From Toxorhynchites rutilus septentrionalis (lineage: Eukaryota > Arthropoda > Insecta > Diptera > Culicidae), in contig NC_073746.1 of NCBI RefSeq assembly GCF_029784135.1, positions 253,150,494-253,214,493 on the forward strand: a stretch of 64,000 nucleotides of DNA. Reading direction: 5' to 3'. Positions within the stretch are counted from its first letter, which is position 1. Each line of letters opens with the position of its first letter. A program made the position numbers and the translations under genes. This document shows positions 57,762 to 64,000 of the stretch, piece by piece. The notes beneath the pieces were generated by a model, which was not told where the DNA came from, made no database searches, and saw only the letters and a program-made list of their open reading frames with translations.

Positions 57762-58568
57762 GTAGGGGAGATGGGAGTAAGACGGACATGTTAAGGAAAA
57801 CTTCAATTGCATCTTTGGAAACTCATGTTTTCAAAAATTTAAAAGCAGTTTCTTACAGCTCAATATACTGGTTTTCGAAATAACTGGCCAAATGTTTTAT
57901 AAAAATGTGTTTTTCCATGTTTTTTACTGAAATTAAAACAAGCCGAAAAGTAAAACATTTTTATCGGTGCGGGTATAATGGACATGTAGGGGGGGGAACC
58001 CTTATGGACAGGTTCATAATATACGAAGCGTAGAGGTTTATCGCTCGCGAGAGGAATAATTTCACTCTCTCCCAGTGATTGTGCGTCCAGTAACTGAAAT
58101 AGAACAAAAAGAGAAAGCAATATAAAAAAGAGTTCAATCCCTTCTTCCCTTCACTTTCCATCATGCATTGGATGTGATTATGGATATGACTGTCCATTTC
58201 ACCCACCCCCCCCCCCCACCCCCCTTCCAATTATTTCAATAATTTAAATTTACCACTTACGAATGAATTTACTTTTCCGTACATACCTAATATCGCTTCT
58301 CTGTCAACTCACAAACCGAAATTTAACCATCAGCGAATTCGAATTCGCAAAAGTTACATCCACACGCGGAATCATGTTCGATTTTCGGTTTTTGTTCCTC
58401 TATTCCACTTTTGATCAGTATTCATTGTCATAGGATGGTTTAATTATTATAGAATAGCATGTAGAAGGGTTTCCCATCAACAGAAATTTGAAATTCATAA
58501 TGCAACTATACAAATCAACCACCTGTCCATCATACCCCCACTGTCCGTCTTACCCGCGGCTCCCCTAC
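57762..58568. mobile_element. Element with G-rich terminal inverted repeats
   Basis: The left end gtaggggag, seven variable bases, then taagacggaca (57762-57788) is the inverted counterpart of 58542-58568 (at least 20 of 27 positions). A second, looser inverted pair (ataatggacatg near 57976; gtccatcatac near 58524) lies inside. No transposase frame was found, so it is non-autonomous if mobile. Target duplication unclear. A C-rich run is at about 58200-58225. Confidence 0.55.
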
Positions 58569-60179
58569 TTAGGAGCAATGTCTGTGCAAAGACGTAAATT
58601 GAGTATCAAATTCATTGGAACAGTTTATCTAGAACATTTAGATCCCGTGAATGAATCATGCCTCGTGCAAGCGCCTCTGAAGTATTTTACGAAACAATGA
58701 ATGAGCGGGAAATCCTCGATTGCAACACACACACGAGGGATGAATGAACGTACGAGGAAGGGTGCCGTCATATTGTTCTGATGGCTAGCATCACGTAATG
58801 CTGAACGTCTCGACGCATGCTCAGCGTCTTGTTTTCATAATAGAGTGTGATGGTTTGTTAGATATTAACCTCTTCCAGTATTATTTAATACGTCACAAAT
58901 CAAATGATTTCACTAGCCTGCTGAGCGTTCTAGCGCCCTATGTTATTCAAGTATCCACGAGTGAGACTCGATGTTGTACGGGAAAGGGTTAATTTGATCG
59001 AATTCCTGCGCTGAGATTCATTCAAACAGTACATCCGTTTCATCTAATGTAACTATTGGAAACACTTTTTGTGACCGCATATATAGTATATATAAATAGT
59101 TTCGATCCGAGATTATCTGCTTCTAAATTAATATCGAACTTTTCAATGACCATCATATTTTTCTGATTTATGATAATGATGTCTACGGTTCAACTTACAT
59201 GAGCTGTATGAGTATTGCAAGTTTCATCATTGACGGATTCTATACCAAATCACTGGAATTTGTTTTGTGAACACGGTTTTGGGAATTCTCAAACTGTAAG
59301 ACATGACTGCAAAACAGTTCGATACTTCCATCTTTGTGCGAACTACAACCCACATACCCGCGACAAAGAATGCACGGGTTACCCGAATGTCCTCCTCCAG
59401 TAACGTCTCCTGGTACCTTACGTTTTGGTACTGGCCTTGCCAGCAATTTACCCCAATTCCAGTGAATTCAGGTGTAATGTAGAAAAATCGCTCCTCCAAG
59501 TTTATACTCCTTCGCATAGAGCTGTCAAACTTTTTTACGTTTGAACGTCTATCTTTTCGCACTAAACCACGCTTATACAATGAACTGTTAACATGTTAAT
59601 TTTGAGGACACTATCACGAATTCGTGTTGGCGACATTGACGGTTCGTCTTCAGATTCATGAGACGAATAAGATAATGGATTTGCTGGTGGAATAAACATA
59701 CATTTGAAATAAAAAAATATAAAAGAAAATCATCTTTGCTGTATCGAATATGTGTTCTATATGATAGAATAACACGTTTTTCAGCTAATTGTAAAAAACA
59801 TAATAAACGCAAATTGTGTATGTTAATGACTTGTGAGTTTAATGGAAATACCAAACAATGTATACACAAATGGTTAATTAAGAGTCAGAACTACGTGTTT
59901 TGAGAGATCAAATAATATGAAGTGGAGGATTTTACCAAAAATTCAAAAAAATGAAAATAGTCTCCGGGCTTGCAAATCTAATTCACTAAACGGATGTCGC
60001 CATCTGACGTCGGCACTGCACATCTGTCATCGCGAATACATGGAAAGCTACAGTTGACGCAACATTGGTAACACTTCCAATCAATCACCCTGTATTCATT
60101 TTGAAAGCATAAACAATTCTGTGATGTGTCATGTATGGGAAAAAATCGACTTTAAAATTTCAAACAGTTTCCCCATACA
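58569..60179. other. Intergenic DNA, nothing recognised
   Basis: A 117-codon frame on the - strand (59580-59227) overlaps a 62-codon frame on the + strand; no domain could be recognised in either. Confidence 0.35.
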
Positions 60180-60420
60180 AAAAGTTTACCACCTCGAAAA
60201 AACACTCTATGCAATTTTTCAATGGCGCAAAGCGGTCAAAGTTTGAGTATTTTGAGCTTGAGCCCCCCCATGAAAATTATGTATTCGAAAAAATTTATAC
60301 CAAATACTTTTAAAATGCATGAAACGTAGAGATCTACTGTCATCTCGAAAAAAAATTATCAAAAATCGACACTCCGGGAGGTTTTTTTTTTCGGAATACG
60401 AGACAAAACGCATGTTTTAG
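60180..60420 (+). repeat. Dispersed repeat related to 52250-52580
   Basis: See 52250-52580: the catgaaacgtagagat and atctcgaaaaaaaatt blocks are shared. Confidence 0.45.
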
Positions 60421-60599
60421 GAAATTATCATCTCGATTACTCAAAATATAATTTATATGCAATTTTAAGACATTTTTTTCGAAAACACCATTTCTTTCTT
60501 CTTTGGGTGAACTTTTCAGAAATTCATAAATTTAACTCATTCAATACTCCAAACGGTAGCTTCAGAAAAACCGTTTGTTATATGAACTAAATTTAACTT

Positions 60600-61080
60600 C
60601 AAACGGGTTGTAAGAGTTGACAAGAGAGACGACAATATTGTCGTATGTGACCCAGTTTTCATCACCAGTCACCGTTTAAGAAATGGGTCGATTTATTTCC
60701 GTTTGGCCAAAGCTTTGCAGATGGAAATCCGGTCCATCATGTTTTTTGGTGTTAATTGGGAACCCAAACATCGAGCTTCTTTTTGAATCCAACTTTGCAC
60801 AAATGGTTAAAAACTGTTAAAATGGTCGATCTTTAGCTTCTGGGCCTCAAATGTACCGGTCAACCTCGATTATTTCTGTGATTTTATCGACATTTCCGAT
60901 GACGGGCCTGCCTGTGCAAGGTGCATCTTTAACATCAAAAATGCCTGAACGGAATCGACAAAACCAAAATTGCGTGTAATTAGCTGTTACAGTTTCGGCA
61001 CCATTCACAATTTCAGCAGCCTGGCTTGCATTTTCGCCTTTATAAAAAAAAAAACTGTAAAAAAATAAAAAAAACTGCAA
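60600..61080 (-). pseudogene. Mariner-type transposase remnant
   Basis: On the - strand from 61080: YKGENASQAAEIVNGAETVT, then YTQFWFCRFRSGIFDVKDAP and CTGRPVIGNVDKITEIIEVD, the paired helix-turn-helix DNA-binding region of mariner transposases. This is followed near 60700-60600 by degenerate bases of the region encoding TGDENWV and YDNI(V) type motifs. The catalytic half beyond is missing and the frame is broken. Confidence 0.75.
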
Positions 61081-61299
61081 AAGTGTTTTTTTAGTGAAGA
61101 ACCGTAAACCGTTTCCCAGACACTGGGAAAACTAACCAAGTGCCACTGATTTTTTTATTTACTTAACCTTCAATTTAGATGTTCGGTTATTTTTTGTTGT
61201 GAAAAAAAAATATCACATACATTAAAAATCTTTACTAGATTAAATATCTCACAATAATTCAATTATTTACAAAATAGAGACGTGTTATCATATTTGACA

Positions 61300-61650
61300 T
61301 CCTTGCGCTGGATTGACAATGTACCTCGCACATGCTTGATATCGTGGCCACAAACGCAGAGATTATTGCTGGCAAAATTGATACGAAAGAGCAACGCGTC
61401 TAACGAACACATGGCATGAGTCGGGAAAAGGTACAAGTAAAAACTGCCACACTCCATCACTGAGAGAATAATTTTTATATGCGACATTATAAGATCTCTT
61501 CAGAATCCACCCACCATGTGTCGGTAATTGTACGCAGATACCTAATATGGACGCACCAACTACATTCGGAGTCGAAACAGACCCCAAGATACTTGAATGA
61601 CATGGCATGACTGATCGGTTTACCCAAAAGTTTAAGTTTTTTTAACTAAG
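61300..61650 (-). pseudogene. I-element family remnant (C-terminal CCHC fused to RT end)
   Basis: On the - strand this has the bases of ...SFKYLGVWFDS, GAHIRYL(C)VQLPTHGG, LSVMECGSF (61640-61440) joined directly to SLDALLFRINFASNNLCVCG and HDIKHV (61410-61320). The roughly 1 kb between these in copy 2 is deleted. Similarity to copy 2 is lower than between copies 1 and 2, so it is an older copy. Confidence 0.75.
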
Positions 61651-62942
61651 ACGACCATCTGTTGAATTATTTTCTCGATTTTACTGTGCAATTAATCACT
61701 CAACATTGTTATTCTTGTTATCTGGGAGGGCAAGAGAATTCGTTTAGCCATTGTCTATTTCGAATAGAAAATTCGAAACATTATGAACTGAATACTTTCT
61801 ATCACATTTCGTAGATTTAGAACAATCGCGAAGTAACTCAGAATAGGATTGGGCGATCTTTATAAAAAATCGATTTTCCAAACGGCGTAGGGATCGATCT
61901 ACTGATTTAATCAGTACCAAAAAATCGATCTTTGAAAAATTAAAAACTTTTTTTCGATTTATCAGCTTAATCTGTATGAATGTCGTCATTTTTTAAACAA
62001 TCATATTTCTATTCAAACATCAAAAGCATTTTGTTCCTCAGCATGAAGGCCACAAACAATTTTAAAGTCCACAACAAAACATTTCCCAGGGCATTCATCT
62101 TGTGCCGTCAATAAGTATTAAGTGAATTAATTGAAAAAGCATTATTAGAATTTCAACAACTGGTATCTGCCCAGAACTCATGAAAGCCAATCGCGCCATA
62201 CGTCTGTCATTAAGTCGAAGCCGAATCTTGATTTTGGCGCCAGTTCTAAAAACAACCTTTCGCCTGGAACTGATGTCAACATCTTGTTCAGTGATTCTAC
62301 TAGTCACTGGTTACAGTACATCCTCTCAGAAGCTGACACTAGTTCTGTCTCTTCAGCATTTGTACGGAAGTAAATCGTAAAAGATCCAAATGTTGACATT
62401 ATTTAAAAAAAAATGTTAGGTCTTTGGTAAGATTAAAATCGATGTATAATGAAAAATAAATCTACAAAATGTTTTTCTAAGATCGAAAAAATCGAAAAGT
62501 CCGATCCGAGAACGCCCAATCCTAACTTAGAAACAATATTGCTACATTGAATGACAATCCCATATAGGAAAACAAACCTTCTCTTGTTTCGAGGATTAAG
62601 TGAAAGTAATTTCATTTGATCGGAAATACACATTGGAATAAACATATCTTACCGCGAAAACTAACACTCGTGACTAACCTGCACTCAATATACATACGAT
62701 TAACTCACAAAGTTACATAGTGGGTCGAGATGCGAGCATCCAGACGGAGTGGGCGCAATCAGCTGTCGCTGGGTCAAAAACGAACGAAAAAAAGAGCAAC
62801 AATGGCAACGTTTAATTTAAATGCACGACATCACAGAAATCTTCACGAAACGCCTTTATCGAGAAAATCCAATTCAACCGAATGAGGTTTGTCTGCATAC
62901 AAATTCTGAATGCACACTTATTGCTTCTAAGTAGGGTTGGGC
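61651..62942. other. Intergenic DNA, nothing recognised
   Basis: Short strings aaaaatcgat occur several times around 61865-61955 and 62480. No gene was recognised. Confidence 0.35.
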
Positions 62943-63256
62943 GGGGCTAGTTGGTCATAGGGGTAAGTTGGTCAGTGACGATATCTTGGAATCTGAGCGT
63001 TCAAAAAAAAATAGCGATCTATGGTTGAAAAATAGCGAATAGTTGATGCAATTTTTTCCAAAAATCATTCTCTATTTGCGCATTAGAAAATTGGTTCTGA
63101 AAATGGTAAAAAATCATAAAAAATAGGTTCTAACGTAAAACAAAAGTTTATTGTATATATTAGTTTTAAATGTTAAAAGAAATCGCTTTTAAAATTATTT
63201 TTATTGAATTTTCAGGAATATTCTTTCTCATATATAGAGGGGCTAGTTGGTCACAT
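62943..63256 (+). repeat. Direct repeat of ggggctagttggtca, about 293 apart
   Basis: ggggctagttggtca occurs at about 62946 and 63239 in the same orientation, with ggggtaagttggtca right after the first. Related G-rich strings lie near 48245. They may be subterminal repeats of a non-autonomous element. Confidence 0.45.
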
Positions 63257-63610
63257 AAATTGCTAGTTTGAGAGCAACGCATATAAAATTTTCAGGTATG
63301 CCGCGTTTCATTACGCAATCTATAAATGAATATAGAAAGCATATGTTTTACTGCTAAACCCAGTGTATTTGAAACGAGACAACCTGATACCAACCACCGC
63401 ACAAACCACTTGCCATATATTTGTTATATTTATATTTTTTACTGTAAAATTTTCATTAAATATAATGAACGCTCACATTGAATATCAGAACTCACTATAA
63501 TGTATCGAGTCATGTGAGACCTGGAGGTTTTTTCAATATACTTTGGGGCGAACGGTACAAATGTCATCATAACAAATGCAAGCAAGAAACCGGCTTTGCC
63601 CCGCAGGGAT

Positions 63611-64000
63611 ATGAGAATGAGTTACCTCGGCCGCAATATATGCAATATGCAAGCCTTTACAAAAGTTACTGACAAAGCTATGGTTGCGTCTTATCATCTG
63701 AGTTTGAGAATTGCGCAGTCCGGAAAAGCACATACGATCGGTGAAAATTTGGTTCTCCCTGTAATCAAAGAAACTGTATCAATCATGTTCGGCCAAAAAT
63801 ACGCGCAGGAGATCGAAGCCATTCCACTTTCAAACAACACAGTGTCAAGAAGAATTCATGAGATGTCGGACTGGATCGAGAACGAGTTGGTAGCCAGTAT
63901 AAAGGCAAGTACATACTTCTCATTTCAACTGGACGAGTCAACTGATGTGGAGGGGCTGTCGCAATTGATTGTTTTTGTTCGATATTTCTTGAATGGTGAT
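63611..64000 (+). CDS. hAT-type transposase-like protein (ZBED5/SCAND3-like), partial
   Basis: An open frame runs from an ATG at 63611 to the window end (130 codons and more beyond). It reads NMQAFTKVTDKAMVASYHLS, LRIAQSGKAHTIGENLVLPV, IPLSNNTVSRRIHEMSDWIE, FSFQLDESTDVEGLSQLIVF and VRYFLNGD. This is the signature of domesticated or mobile hAT transposases of the ZBED5/SCAND3/FAM200 group: (S)YxxxLRIAKxGKPHTIGExLxLP, LSNDTVxRRIxxM, SLQLDESTDVxxxxQLLVFVRY, with the first catalytic Asp in LDEST. The start is uncertain because an N-terminal BED finger, usual in the group, is not seen. It could be an intact transposon ORF or a remnant. Confidence 0.8.
   Translation, partial: MRMSYLGRNICNMQAFTKVTDKAMVASYHLSLRIAQSGKAHTIGENLVLPVIKETVSIMFGQKYAQEIEAIPLSNNTVSRRIHEMSDWIENELVASIKASTYFSFQLDESTDVEGLSQLIVFVRYFLNGD

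Overview
This window is eukaryotic DNA from an insect, most likely a mosquito of the Aedes/culicine type. The reasons are GT-AG introns, a calcium/calmodulin-dependent kinase kinase with insect-type variant kinase motifs, long AT-rich introns full of transposable elements, a tRNA-derived SINE, an I-clade retrotransposon and ITm/mariner remnants. The genus is an inference from overall character; no sequence search was possible.

Host genes. (1) A CaMKK-family kinase gene on the + strand. Five coding exons (6340-7653, 14133-14306, 14415-14595, 14733-15441, 28827-29043) join in frame to 864 residues: about 430 low-complexity residues, the kinase domain, then an autoinhibitory/calmodulin-binding tail. 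A possible upstream exon (6148-6214) would add an alternative N-terminus. (2) The 5' part of an ANKFY1/Rabankyrin-5 orthologue on the + strand (44155-44158, 44602-44922, 44986-45401): coiled coil plus BTB and the start of BACK. The ankyrin and FYVE parts were not found in the window. (3) The last two exons of a Ly6/uPAR-type small secreted or membrane-anchored protein on the - strand (51264-51032, 50912-50700). (4) A hAT-derived transposase-like ORF that enters at 63611 and runs off the right edge.

Mobile DNA fills most of the rest. Two insertions of one I-clade non-LTR retrotransposon family, both on the - strand and both with target site duplications, dominate. Copy 2 (34299-40292) is full length and nearly intact. 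Copy 1 (18068-27012) lies in the last CaMKK intron and carries an internal tandem duplication and a 1.43 kb secondary insertion. Smaller remnants of the family lie near 27.7 and 61.3 kb. Other elements are three ITm (DD37E-like) transposase remnants, a Tc1 remnant, two mariner remnants, a pogo/Tigger-like remnant, a MITE with TA duplications (8409-8818), a Jockey/CR1-group RT fragment, a tRNA-derived SINE with target duplications (47244-47518), and Helitron-like elements (33273-33992, and three head to tail at 54226-57375) with internal minisatellites, one with a two-monomer higher-order repeat.

Most interesting points: an in-frame amber codon inside ORF1 shared by both I-element copies; an 8-nt ORF1/ORF2 overlap; a variable A8/A10 tract ahead of the RT core; inverted repeats flanking the CaMKK kinase exons; a 117-nt near-perfect hairpin at 33112-33228; and the secondary insert in copy 1, which carries a histone-type 3' stem-loop-like sequence. 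No wholly new biological system is evident; the window is best read as host exons in a deeply layered transposon landscape.
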